A stretch of DNA of 64,000 bases. Origin: an uncultured Flavobacterium sp. (GTDB taxonomy: Bacteria; Bacteroidota; Bacteroidia; Flavobacteriales; Flavobacteriaceae). Position 1 is the first letter of the stretch. Each line of letters begins with the position of its first letter. The notes beneath the pieces are model-generated. The model was not told the origin of the DNA, searched no databases, and saw nothing but the letters and a program-made list of their open reading frames with translations. This document shows positions 17,158 to 24,863 of the stretch, in pieces. The translations under genes were made by a program, and so were the position numbers. The stretch is taken from NCBI RefSeq assembly GCF_946478785.1, contig NZ_CAMLDD010000028.1, positions 1-64,000 on the forward strand. The letters are read 5' to 3'.

Positions 17158-18663
17158 ATGTCAAAGCAAGTTCGCGTGCGTTTTGCACCAAGTCCGACTG
17201 GACCATTACATATTGGCGGAGTTCGTACTGCCCTATTTAATTATTTATTTGCCAAAAAAAACAATGGTGTTTTCTATTTAAGAATTGAAGATACAGACCA
17301 GACTCGTTTTGTTCCGGGTGCTGAAGCTTACATTATGGAAGCATTGGAATGGTTGGGAATTGCTCCTGATGAAACCGTTGGGAAAAATGAAAAATTTGGT
17401 CCGTACAGACAAAGTGATCGTAAAGATTTATACCAAAAATATGCTGATCAACTGATCAATTCGGGTTGGGCGTATTATGCTTTTGATACTCCCGAAGCTC
17501 TTGATGCTTTAAGAAAAGAACAAGAAGCAGAAGGAAAAACATTTATTTACAACCATACTATTCGTGAAAAGTTAGACACTTCTTTAATAATTTCTGCAGA
17601 AGAAGTTGGTAAAAGAATTGCAAATGGAGAACATTATGTAATCCGTTTTAAAACTCCGGTTGATGAAACTTTACATTTGAAAGATATTATTCGTGGCGAC
17701 GTAAAATTTGAAACGAGTCTTCTTGACGATAAAGTTTTGTTTAAAAGTGATGGAATGCCAACCTATCACCTGGCCAATATTGTTGATGATCATTTGATGG
17801 AAACTTCACACGTAATTCGAGGTGAAGAATGGTTGCCATCGATGCCTCTTCACGTTTTATTATACAGAGCTTTTGGTTGGGATGCTCCGGAATTTGCACA
17901 TTTACCCTTGATTCTAAAACCGGTTGGAAACGGAAAATTATCTAAAAGAGATGGTGACAAATTAGGATTTCCTGTCTTTCCATTAGAATGGAAAACGGAC
18001 GAAAGTGTTTCATCTGGATACAGAGAGAAAGGATTCTTCCCGGAAGCAGTTATCAACTTCCTTGCTTTACTTGGATGGAATGACGGAACTGATAAAGAAT
18101 TATTTTCTTTAGAAGAATTAGTTGAATCTTTTGACTTGAACAGAGTTCATAAATCAGGGGCAAAATTTGATCCGGAGAAAAACAAATGGTTCAATCACCA
18201 ATATTTAATCAAACAAAATGACGCTGATTTAGCAAAAGACTTCACTCCTATATTGCTTGAAAAAGGTGTTGATCTTTCTAAATATGACGTTAAAAGAATC
18301 GTTTCATTGATTAAAGAAAGGGCGCATTTTGTTTCGGAATTTTGGGATCTGACTGATTTCTTTTTCCAGGCACCAACATCTTACGATGAAAAAGCAAGCA
18401 AAAACTGGAAAGAAGAAACTCCGACTTTAATGCAGGAATTGATTTCTACTCTGGAATATATTGACGGATTTGATTCGGCAAATATTGAAGCAATCGTAAA
18501 AGACTGGTTAACGAAAAACGAAATTGGAATGGGTAAAGTAATGCAGCCTTTCCGCTTAAGTTTGGTTGGCGCTTTGAAAGGTCCTCACCTATTTGACATT
18601 GTTGAAATCATCGGAAAAGAAGAAACTATTTCGAGAATTCAGAAAGCAATAAATACTTTATAA
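17158..18663 (+). CDS. gltX: Glutamate--tRNA ligase
   Basis: A class I synthetase of 501 residues that charges tRNA-Glu. The ATP-binding HIGH motif reads HIGG at 18-21 and the KMSKS-type motif KLSKRDGD lies near residue 262. The anticodon-binding helical domain occupies roughly the last 150 residues. A separate full-length GlnRS gene lies at 21.6-23.7 kb, so this enzyme is expected to be discriminating for tRNA-Glu and not to supply Glu-tRNA-Gln; that follows from having both enzymes. It has its own promoter and a strong terminator, so it is monocistronic. Confidence 0.97.
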   Translation: MSKQVRVRFAPSPTGPLHIGGVRTALFNYLFAKKNNGVFYLRIEDTDQTRFVPGAEAYIMEALEWLGIAPDETVGKNEKFGPYRQSDRKDLYQKYADQLINSGWAYYAFDTPEALDALRKEQEAEGKTFIYNHTIREKLDTSLIISAEEVGKRIANGEHYVIRFKTPVDETLHLKDIIRGDVKFETSLLDDKVLFKSDGMPTYHLANIVDDHLMETSHVIRGEEWLPSMPLHVLLYRAFGWDAPEFAHLPLILKPVGNGKLSKRDGDKLGFPVFPLEWKTDESVSSGYREKGFFPEAVINFLALLGWNDGTDKELFSLEELVESFDLNRVHKSGAKFDPEKNKWFNHQYLIKQNDADLAKDFTPILLEKGVDLSKYDVKRIVSLIKERAHFVSEFWDLTDFFFQAPTSYDEKASKNWKEETPTLMQELISTLEYIDGFDSANIEAIVKDWLTKNEIGMGKVMQPFRLSLVGALKGPHLFDIVEIIGKEETISRIQKAINTL

Positions 18664-18684
18664 AATAATTTATATTTAAAAATT

Positions 18685-18722
18685 AAATGCTAAGAAACAT
18701 CAATAAAATGTTCTTAGCATTT
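18685..18722 (+). terminator. Intrinsic terminator of gltX
   Basis: AAATGCTAAGAA at 18685-18696 pairs perfectly with TTCTTAGCATTT at 18711-18722, followed by a T-rich run. Confidence 0.9.
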
Positions 18723-18797
18723 TTTATTTTTAAAAAATTTAAATAAGAAGAAATTTCGTAATTTGACAGACCATTAAAAACTTAAATCAATATTATT

Positions 18798-19781
18798 ATG
18801 AGTATTCCATTTATTATCATTTTAGTCTTTGCCTTCTTTATTTTTCTTTCGTCCTTCTTTACGGTAAAACAACAATCTTCGGTTGTAATAGAAAGATTTG
18901 GAAAGTTCCAAAGTGTCAGAAATTCCGGATTGCAATTAAAAATTCCTGTTGTCGACAGAATTGCCGGACGTGTTAATTTAAAAATCCAACAATTAGATGT
19001 TATCATTGAAACTAAAACAAAGGACAACGTTTTTATCAAAATGAAAGTTTCAGTTCAGTTTAAAGTTATCCAGGAAAGTGTGTATGAAGCTTTTTATAAG
19101 CTGGAATATCCACATGATCAAATCACTTCTTATGTATTTGATGTGGTTCGTGCCGAAGTTCCAAAACTAAAACTGGATGACGTTTTTGAAAGAAAAGATG
19201 ATATTGCAGTTGCAGTAAAACGGGAGTTAAATGAAGCAATGTCAACATATGGTTATGACATTATCAATACTTTGGTTACCGATATCGACCCTGATATTCA
19301 GGTAAAAAATGCCATGAACAGAATCAACGCTGCAGACAGAGAAAAAACAGCTGCCGAATTTGAAGCTGAAAGTTCAAGAATCAGAATTGTTGCAAAAGCA
19401 AAAGCTGAGGCCGAAAGTAAACGTTTACAAGGTCAGGGTATTGCAGATCAGCGTCGTGAAATTGCAAGAGGTTTGGTAGAAAGTGTTGAAGTTTTGAACA
19501 ATGTGGGGATCAACTCTCAGGAAGCTTCTGCCCTAATCGTAGTTACACAACATTATGATACCTTACAGGCAATTGGTGCTGATGCAAATTCTAATTTAAT
19601 CTTGCTTCCAAATTCTCCACAAGCAGGAAGTGACATGCTAAATAATATGGTTGCTTCATTCTCTGCATCCAATCAGGTGGGGGAAATGATGAAAAAAAAC
19701 CATAAAAAAATTGAGAAACCAAAACCTATTCAGTCACAATCTGGTTACGAAGATGATATTCAACCAGAAACAAAAGAATAA
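18798..19781 (+). CDS. SPFH/Band 7 (stomatin-like) membrane protein
   Basis: A 327-residue stomatin-type protein. One N-terminal hydrophobic segment (about 2-22) anchors it. The SPFH/Band 7 domain runs from about 23 to 190 (TVKQQSSVVIERFGKFQ), followed by the Ala/Glu-rich coiled coil AKAKAEAESKRLQGQG (about 200-215), typical of the YbbK/QmcA group. The last 50 residues are polar. Such proteins form ring assemblies in membrane microdomains and often modulate proteases or channels. There is no NfeD-like partner gene next to it here, so its partner is unknown. Confidence 0.92.
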   Translation: MSIPFIIILVFAFFIFLSSFFTVKQQSSVVIERFGKFQSVRNSGLQLKIPVVDRIAGRVNLKIQQLDVIIETKTKDNVFIKMKVSVQFKVIQESVYEAFYKLEYPHDQITSYVFDVVRAEVPKLKLDDVFERKDDIAVAVKRELNEAMSTYGYDIINTLVTDIDPDIQVKNAMNRINAADREKTAAEFEAESSRIRIVAKAKAEAESKRLQGQGIADQRREIARGLVESVEVLNNVGINSQEASALIVVTQHYDTLQAIGADANSNLILLPNSPQAGSDMLNNMVASFSASNQVGEMMKKNHKKIEKPKPIQSQSGYEDDIQPETKE

Positions 19782-19787
19782 TATTAA

Positions 19788-19819
19788 AAAAAAAAAGAGG
19801 CTTAATTGCCTCTTTTTTT
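19788..19819. terminator. Bidirectional terminator
   Basis: AGAGGC at 19796-19801 and GCCTCT at 19808-19813 form a stem with an A run on one side and a T run on the other, between the convergent SPFH and DUF6327-like genes. It overlaps the stop codon of the latter. Confidence 0.85.
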
Positions 19820-20056
19820 ATTCATAAACCAATTTATAATAACTGGTAATAATGATTGCAAAATCTTAGGATAGTCATTTGAAAGATAATCTTTATAAGA
19901 AGAAAAAAAACCTATGATTATTTTTTGAGGTGTGATTCCTTCTTTTGTTCTTTGAAAACTTAAAACTAACTTCTGGTAATTAATTTCTTTTTCTAATTTC
20001 AGAATTTCCAAATCTCTTTCGATTTCTGCGTATGATGAGTAGTTTTTGGATTCCAT
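19802..20056 (-). CDS. Small DUF6327-like protein
   Basis: An 84-residue, mostly helical, charged protein beginning MESKNYSSYAEIERDLEILKLE, with a short amphipathic C-terminal region (LPVIINWFMNKKRGN). It has no catalytic motif. It resembles the DUF6327 family found beside YtxH and holin-like genes in Flavobacteriaceae (recalled, not checked). It starts three bases after the holin-like gene stop, so the two are co-transcribed. It probably binds the membrane-associated partners encoded upstream. Confidence 0.7.
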   Translation of the reverse strand: MESKNYSSYAEIERDLEILKLEKEINYQKLVLSFQRTKEGITPQKIIIGFFSSYKDYLSNDYPKILQSLLPVIINWFMNKKRGN

Positions 20057-20059
20057 AAA

Positions 20060-20410
20060 TTAGTCATTAAAAAAGATTTCTGAAAATTTCTCTAAAATTG
20101 GTCCTTCCACAAATTTATCTTTTAAAAAGAAAAGTAAGATTGTAAAAACAAGATAGACCCCCCCTACTGCTAAAAATCCTAAAGCATTATTTTTAAAAAA
20201 ATCGCCAATGGCATAAGCTGCTGCAAAAGATCCAAAAATCATAAACATACTGAAACACAATAAAATCAAAGCAAATTTAAAAATTAATGTGATTGATTTC
20301 ATAGCCACTTTAAAACCCCTAAGTTTATAATAGGCTAAATGGCTATCGAAATAGACCTTTGCCTGGTCCTGGATATCTTTGGTATTTTCTTTTAATTCTT
20401 CAAAAGCCAT
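20060..20410 (-). CDS. Phage-holin-family (COG5393-like) membrane protein
   Basis: A 116-residue protein with two strong membrane spans (about 45-68 and 77-97) after a polar N-terminus (MAFEELKENTKDIQDQAK), the layout of the holin_X/YqjE-like family. These chromosomal proteins are not lysis proteins; they are commonly found beside YtxH/ElaB-like genes and are linked to envelope stress. It is the middle gene of the YtxH, holin-like, DUF6327 set and lies three bases from the next gene. A hairpin at 20436-20464 separates it from YtxH, so read-through from YtxH may be attenuated. Confidence 0.78.
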   Translation of the reverse strand: MAFEELKENTKDIQDQAKVYFDSHLAYYKLRGFKVAMKSITLIFKFALILLCFSMFMIFGSFAAAYAIGDFFKNNALGFLAVGGVYLVFTILLFFLKDKFVEGPILEKFSEIFFND

Positions 20411-20435
20411 ATTTATAGTTTAAGATAAAAACAAA

Positions 20436-20464
20436 AAAGCTTGCTTAGATTATAAGCAAGCTTT
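20436..20464 (-). terminator. Hairpin between YtxH and holin-like genes
   Basis: AAAGCTTGCTTA at 20436-20447 pairs perfectly with TAAGCAAGCTTT at 20453-20464. Reading the minus strand it follows the YtxH gene and may act as a partial terminator inside the cassette. Confidence 0.75.
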
Positions 20465-20480
20465 GCACTTTATATAATTA

Positions 20481-20807
20481 TTATTTCTGAAGTTTAGCAT
20501 TATGTGCTTTTAAATCAGCCAATTTAGATTCTAAAAAGGAGATTACTTCTTCAGTTTTATGACTTACATTTGAAAGCAAATCATCAAAAGTTCCATCAAG
20601 TCCTTGGGTAGCATTAGTAAATTTTTCACGCAACACTTCTGAACTTGCTTCAAATGAATCTTTTAAATTATTTTTTGTATCATCTAAACCTTCTTTAAGT
20701 TTTGCTCTTGTATTAGAACCTTTATCAGGAGCAAATAAAATTCCTATTGCTGCTCCTACTGCAGCACCAGCAATAATTGCCGCAAGTGTATTTGAATTAT
20801 TAGACAT
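20481..20807 (-). CDS. YtxH domain-containing protein
   Basis: A 108-residue protein with the YtxH hallmark: an N-terminal Ala/Gly-rich membrane segment (about 7-26, IIAGAAVGAAIGILFAP) directly followed by DKGSNTRAKLKEGL and a long amphipathic helix. YtxH proteins are stress-induced membrane-associated proteins in Firmicutes and are common in Bacteroidota. It heads the three-gene cassette with the holin-like and DUF6327-like genes. The ATG start at 20807 is certain, because the hydrophobic segment begins at residue 7. Confidence 0.88.
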   Translation of the reverse strand: MSNNSNTLAAIIAGAAVGAAIGILFAPDKGSNTRAKLKEGLDDTKNNLKDSFEASSEVLREKFTNATQGLDGTFDDLLSNVSHKTEEVISFLESKLADLKAHNAKLQK

Positions 20808-21567
20808 AGTATTTAAATTTAAGTGATTAATAAAGGTACAATATTTTGAAATATAAAAATTTGATTAAATCATATTACAAGACTATAAAATCTAAAAAAC
20901 AAAAATTACTCTTTTGAATTTAGAAAAATTGAGATTTAATCTCTAAAATGTTATTTTTTAAAATTAAAAATTTCAGATCTGACCTTTAGATAAAAATAGC
21001 AACTTTATAAACAATTGTATGTTAATAACCCGTTAAACTCACAATAATGATATCTAAAACTTAAATAAAAGCTTAAAATCTAAAATTATTTAAAAGATGA
21101 GTTAGGAGATGGAAGAAGTAAAAAAAGGCCTTAAAACTAAATTATGAAGGTCTCTTTTAAATGATAAAATCTATTAAAAATTATAATCTAATAGATTTAA
21201 TATATTATAGTTAAAATCTTTACATTACAATTTTTAATAATTTAAATTGATATATATATAATACTGCATCTTTTATTTCAAGGAATACACATTTTTTAAA
21301 AGCAATCTCAAAAGTAACTTTATAAACATTTCGTTGTTAATAAGCTCTAAAGCCGGCGAAAAGAAGAACTAAAATTAAAATAAAGCTTCTATTTTAATTA
21401 TTTTCTTAAAGATGAATTATGTGTCGGAATAAATAAAAAAACCTTTTAAAATAAATTTATGGAGGTTATTTTTAATATAAAATATTTATTAAAACATAAT
21501 TTTAAATAGAAAATATAAATAATAAAAAAAGGCGCTTAAAAGCGCCTTTCAATAGATTATAATGATA
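20808..21567. other. 760-bp gene-free gap with two decayed repeat copies
   Basis: No convincing gene is seen. Two imperfect copies of one sequence lie about 315 bases apart: near 20999-21177 and near 21314-21491. Both open with a shared AACTTTATAAAC word followed by GTTAATAA, and both end with an A run, a short hairpin around AAGG or GAGG, and TATTAAAA. Each therefore looks like a short transcription unit with a terminator, or the remains of a duplicated small gene. The rest is AT-rich and featureless, ending in the glnS terminator. Confidence 0.55.
21528..21549 (-). terminator. Intrinsic terminator of glnS
   Basis: AAAGGCGCTT at 21528-21537 pairs perfectly with AAGCGCCTTT at 21540-21549, preceded on the left by an A run that gives the T tract on the minus strand. 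Confidence 0.9.
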
Positions 21568-23685
21568 TTATTTTTTAACCATTTCAGAAAGAATTTCAAT
21601 TTCTCTCTCAGAAGTATTTTTTGGAGGATTTGAATATAATTTTAAAACTTCATCTTCAAATTGTTTTTTAAATTCTGAAATTTCTAAATCTCTTAAATTC
21701 AAAAGTGCTTTTGATCGAACAAAAGAAGATTCACTTCTTAATGACATTATATACAATTTTTTGATATCCTCCTCTTCAAAATCAGCAGATTTCAAATGGG
21801 AATATTTCAAGATGAACTGAGAAAATAATAAAGAAGCTTTATTATTGTTGATGTTTTTCTTCAATGAATTTTGCAGCAATGAAAAACTAGAAATAGTCGC
21901 GATGCTCTCTCCTATTGCACTTTCAATTGCAATACGTTCCGGTTTTGTTTCAACTTTAAAATATTTATTGATTTCTTTTAAAGAATTATTGATACTGTTT
22001 TCTTCTTTTTTACCCTTCTCTTCCCACGCATCTTTCAATCCAACTGTTTTGTTAAATACTAATTTTGAAGGAGTTGAGTCCTTATCAACAGTAAAATAAC
22101 CTAAACGTTGAAACTGAAATTTATCTTCATTTTGAGCTGTTGCCAAACTTGGCTCAACAAATCCTTTGATGATTTCTAACGAATTTGGATTCACAAAATC
22201 TAAGAAGTTTTTGTCTTTATAACTATCAGGAGCTTCATCTGTAAACAAACGATCGTACATACGAACTTCTGCTTCAACGGCATGTTGAATAGAAACCCAA
22301 TGTAATGTTCCGGATACTTTTCTTTGACTTGCTTCTGTTCCGCTTCCACTTAAAGAATCAGTATCATAAGTAACATGAATTTCGGTAATATTTCCTTCTG
22401 AATCTTTTACAATACTTTCTCCTTTAATGATATACGCATTTTTAAGACGTACTTCTTTTCCTAAAGTCAAACGGAAAAACTTCGCCGGAGCTTCTTCTAA
22501 AAAGTCTTCTCTTTCGATGTATAATTCACGTGAAAAAGGCACTTTTCTGAAACCTGCATTTTCATCTTCCTGGTTATTTTCGGCTTCTAACCACTCTTCT
22601 TTACCTTCAGGATAATTGGTAATTATCAATTTTACAGGATCTAAAACAGCCATTACACGAGGTGCAATTTTGTTCAGATCTTCACGAATGCAGAATTCTA
22701 AAACCGATACATTAATCAAATTATCGCGTTTTGCAATTCCAATTGTATTGGCAAAATTACGTAATGAAGCAGCTGTATAACCACGTCTTCTTAACCCTGA
22801 AATGGTTGACATTCTTGGATCATCCCAACCGTTAACATGTTTTTCTTTAACTAGTTGCTGTAACTTTCTTTTACTTACAACGGTGTGTGATAAGTTACGT
22901 CTTGCAAATTCTCTTTGCTTTGGACGAATCTGATTTTCATCAATAATCTGGTCTAAAAACCAATCGTATAATTCACGGTGAGGCAAGAATTCAAGTGTAC
23001 AAAAAGAGTGTGATATTTCCTCTAAATAATCACTTTGCCCATGTGCCCAATCATACATTGGATATATTTTCCAGGTATCACCTGTTCTATGATGATGCTT
23101 GTGTAAGATCCTGTACATAATAGGATCACGCATTAACATATTAGTCGATTTCATGTCAATTTTGGCACGAAGAATATGAGTTCCAGCCTCAAATTCACCG
23201 TTTTTCATTCTTTCGAATAAATCTAAATTCTCTTCAACAGAACGATTTCTATACGGACTATCCGTTCCAACAGTAGACGGCGTTCCCTTTTGAACAGCCA
23301 TATCTTCAGAAGATTGACTATCAACATAGGCTTTGTCTTTTTTAATTAATAAAACTGCCCAATCATATAATTGCTGAAAATAATCAGAAGCATAACGTTC
23401 TTCAGTCCAATTATAACCTAGCCATTCTACATCTTTTTTAATGGCGTCAACAAATTCCTGTTCTTCTTTTTCAGGATTGGTATCATCAAAACGTAAATTT
23501 ACAGGAGACTGATAATCAATTCCTAAACCAAAATTTAATGCAATTGAACTAGCATGTCCTATATGCAAATAACCGTTTGGTTCTGGTGGAAAACGAAAAC
23601 GTAATTTAGAATTTGGAAGACCTGATTTCAGATCTTCCTCTATGATTTGTTCAATAAAATTGAGTGATTTATCTTCTGATGCCAT
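21568..23685 (-). CDS. glnS: Glutamine--tRNA ligase with C-terminal extension
   Basis: A 705-residue class I synthetase that charges tRNA-Gln directly. The HIGH motif lies in PPEPNGYLHIGH (about 32-43), and the KMSKS equivalent is VVSKRKL in mid-protein. The canonical body, ending in the GLKDAWEEKG stretch that also closes E. coli GlnRS, stops at about residue 558. About 147 extra helical residues follow. Bacteroidota enzymes are often annotated as fusions to a YqeY-like domain, but I could not recognise clear YqeY motifs here. The start is ATG. It is divergent from the toxin-antitoxin/folB operon and likely monocistronic. Confidence 0.95.
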   Translation of the reverse strand: MASEDKSLNFIEQIIEEDLKSGLPNSKLRFRFPPEPNGYLHIGHASSIALNFGLGIDYQSPVNLRFDDTNPEKEEQEFVDAIKKDVEWLGYNWTEERYASDYFQQLYDWAVLLIKKDKAYVDSQSSEDMAVQKGTPSTVGTDSPYRNRSVEENLDLFERMKNGEFEAGTHILRAKIDMKSTNMLMRDPIMYRILHKHHHRTGDTWKIYPMYDWAHGQSDYLEEISHSFCTLEFLPHRELYDWFLDQIIDENQIRPKQREFARRNLSHTVVSKRKLQQLVKEKHVNGWDDPRMSTISGLRRRGYTAASLRNFANTIGIAKRDNLINVSVLEFCIREDLNKIAPRVMAVLDPVKLIITNYPEGKEEWLEAENNQEDENAGFRKVPFSRELYIEREDFLEEAPAKFFRLTLGKEVRLKNAYIIKGESIVKDSEGNITEIHVTYDTDSLSGSGTEASQRKVSGTLHWVSIQHAVEAEVRMYDRLFTDEAPDSYKDKNFLDFVNPNSLEIIKGFVEPSLATAQNEDKFQFQRLGYFTVDKDSTPSKLVFNKTVGLKDAWEEKGKKEENSINNSLKEINKYFKVETKPERIAIESAIGESIATISSFSLLQNSLKKNINNNKASLLFSQFILKYSHLKSADFEEEDIKKLYIMSLRSESSFVRSKALLNLRDLEISEFKKQFEDEVLKLYSNPPKNTSEREIEILSEMVKK

Positions 23686-23726
23686 TATTTATAGTAATTT
23701 TAGCAAAGATAAAAAAAAGGTTTCAG

Positions 23727-23782
23727 GTTTCAGGTTTAAAGTTACCTAACTGGCATTAAACCTGAAACTTTAAACTTGAAAC
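23727..23782. repeat. Inverted repeat upstream of glnS
   Basis: GTTTCAGGTTTAAAGTT at 23727-23743 pairs with 23766-23782 with one mismatch. It sits in the divergent glnS/antitoxin promoter region and shares its GTTTCAG word with the repeat near 12.92 kb. Confidence 0.6.
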
Positions 23783-23794
23783 TAAATTTATTAG

Positions 23795-23802
23795 TATTTT
23801 TG
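23795..23802 (+). promoter_or_regulatory. -7 element TATTTTTG of the antitoxin-toxin-folB operon
   Basis: An exact TAnnTTTG match 18 bases upstream of ATG 23821. It lies downstream of the alternative start at 23776, which argues for the shorter antitoxin. Confidence 0.65.
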
Positions 23803-23820
23803 TATAAAATATTGAAAGTT

Positions 23821-24039
23821 ATGAGACAATTAACTGTAACAATTCCAGACGATTTTTACGAAACTTTTATTAGTTTTTTCAAACATGTTCCAGATGTTTC
23901 TATAAATGAAAATACTGTGAACGAAGTTCCTCAATGGCAGCAGGAAATGGTTTTAGAACGTATGAAAAATGCCAAACCAGAAGATTATATTAGCTGGGAA
24001 GAATCTAAAAAGAGACTCAATGATAAATGGAATAAATAA
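23821..24039 (+). CDS. Putative antitoxin of a type II toxin-antitoxin pair
   Basis: A small 72-residue protein beginning MRQLTVTIPDDFYETFISFF, a short strand-helix start like those of ribbon-helix-helix antitoxins, followed by an acidic helical tail rich in Trp, Glu and Lys (WQQEMVLERMKNAKPEDYISWEE). Its stop codon abuts the ATG of a RelE/ParE-like toxin with no gap, the usual order for such pairs. A longer form from a start at 23776 is unlikely because the -7 element lies between the two starts. The family is not certain; the call rests mainly on gene context and size. Confidence 0.7.
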   Translation: MRQLTVTIPDDFYETFISFFKHVPDVSINENTVNEVPQWQQEMVLERMKNAKPEDYISWEESKKRLNDKWNK

Positions 24040-24336
24040 ATGTTTGAAATAATTATTCTTTTACGCGCTGACTTAGAATCAGATGAGATTGCTGAATATT
24101 ATGAATCTTTATCAGATGGCTTGGGATCAAAATTCATAAATGAATATCAAGATTATGTGGAAACTTTAAAATCATTTCCATTCTTTGAAGAAAAATACAA
24201 TATTGTCCGTACTTTACCATTAAAGAAGTTTCCTTATACTATCCATTTTATAGTTGATGAAAACGAAAAAAAAGTTTTTATATATGCTGTAACATCAAAT
24301 TATCAAGATCCAAACACTACAAGAATAAAATTATAA
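24040..24336 (+). CDS. RelE/ParE-family toxin
   Basis: A 98-residue protein with the RelE/ParE fold pattern: helical hairpin with AEYYESLSDGLGSKFINEYQDYVETLKSFPF (two helices, about 20-52), then the strand motif VRTLPLKKFPYTIHFIVDENEKKVFIYAV (about 60-88). The RxxPLKKFPY element is typical of the ParE-like subgroup. Such toxins cleave mRNA or poison gyrase, and the target is unknown here. It immediately follows the antitoxin and precedes folB by two bases, so all three are expected on one transcript. Confidence 0.85.
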   Translation: MFEIIILLRADLESDEIAEYYESLSDGLGSKFINEYQDYVETLKSFPFFEEKYNIVRTLPLKKFPYTIHFIVDENEKKVFIYAVTSNYQDPNTTRIKL

Positions 24337-24338
24337 AA

Positions 24339-24698
24339 ATGGGAGTTATAAAACTTAAAAACATTCGCACATTCTCCTACCATGGATGTTTAATTGAAGA
24401 AGGAAAAATTGGATCAGATTACACTGTCGATCTAAAAATCAAAACCAATTTACAAAAATCAGCAGAATCTGATCATCTTCTTGATACAGTTGATTATGTA
24501 CATTTAAACAAAATTGTTACAGAAGAAATGGCAATTCGTTCGCATTTATTGGAACATGTGGCTAAAAGAATCAATATTCGTGTACTGGCAGAGATTCCTT
24601 CAATAGAAAAAACTACGGTTTGGGTTTCTAAAATAAATCCTCCTATTGGTGGTGATGTTGAATCAGTTACTATAAAAATGACGGAAGTTAGAAAGTAA
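24339..24698 (+). CDS. folB: Dihydroneopterin aldolase
   Basis: FolB splits 7,8-dihydroneopterin to 6-hydroxymethyl-dihydropterin and glycolaldehyde in folate synthesis. The 119-residue length is typical. The N-terminal IKLKNIRTFSYHGCLIEEGKIGSDYTVDL matches the family signature (hydrophobic strand, YHG motif, EE), the LLDTVDYVHL region follows, and the catalytic-pocket stretch HLLEHVAKRI is intact. It lies two bases after the toxin stop, so it is probably expressed from the promoter of the toxin-antitoxin pair; no other promoter is obvious. Confidence 0.93.
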   Translation: MGVIKLKNIRTFSYHGCLIEEGKIGSDYTVDLKIKTNLQKSAESDHLLDTVDYVHLNKIVTEEMAIRSHLLEHVAKRINIRVLAEIPSIEKTTVWVSKINPPIGGDVESVTIKMTEVRK

Positions 24699-24745
24699 TT
24701 CTTCCCGGCAGAAAACTAATTTTTAAAAATAGTTACTTTTAAACT

Positions 24746-24775
24746 TTTGAATTTTAAAGATTTTAGTTACTTTTG
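24746..24775 (+). promoter_or_regulatory. Promoter of tRNA-Cys
   Basis: A TTTG at 24746-24749 and TACTTTTG at 24768-24775, separated by 18 bases, fit the Bacteroidota -33/-7 consensus. The tRNA begins 17 bases downstream. Confidence 0.75.
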
Positions 24776-24792
24776 CCATCCGTTCAAGCAAT

Positions 24793-24863
24793 GGCGTCGT
24801 GGCCGAGCGGCTAGGCTGGGCTCTGCAAAAGCTCCTACTCCGGTTCGAATCCGGACGATGCCT
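24793..24863 (+). tRNA. tRNA-Cys (GCA)
   Basis: The 71-base cloverleaf can be folded by hand. The acceptor arm GGCGTCG pairs with CGATGCC (one G-U). The D arm is GCC/GGC. The anticodon stem GGGCT/AGCTC encloses loop CTGCAAA with anticodon GCA. The T arm TCCGG/CCGGA encloses TTCGAAT, and the discriminator is T. CCA is not encoded. It is followed by a hairpin terminator and then by three more copies of its own 3' end. Confidence 0.95.

Noticed and set aside
20060..20410. Holin-family protein as a phage lysis gene
   Set aside because: It belongs to the chromosomal YqjE-like group and sits in a YtxH cassette without phage genes.
22524..22536. TTCACGTGAA palindrome inside glnS as another parS-like site
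   Set aside because: Only the 10-base core matches and it lies alone in coding sequence, so it is probably chance.
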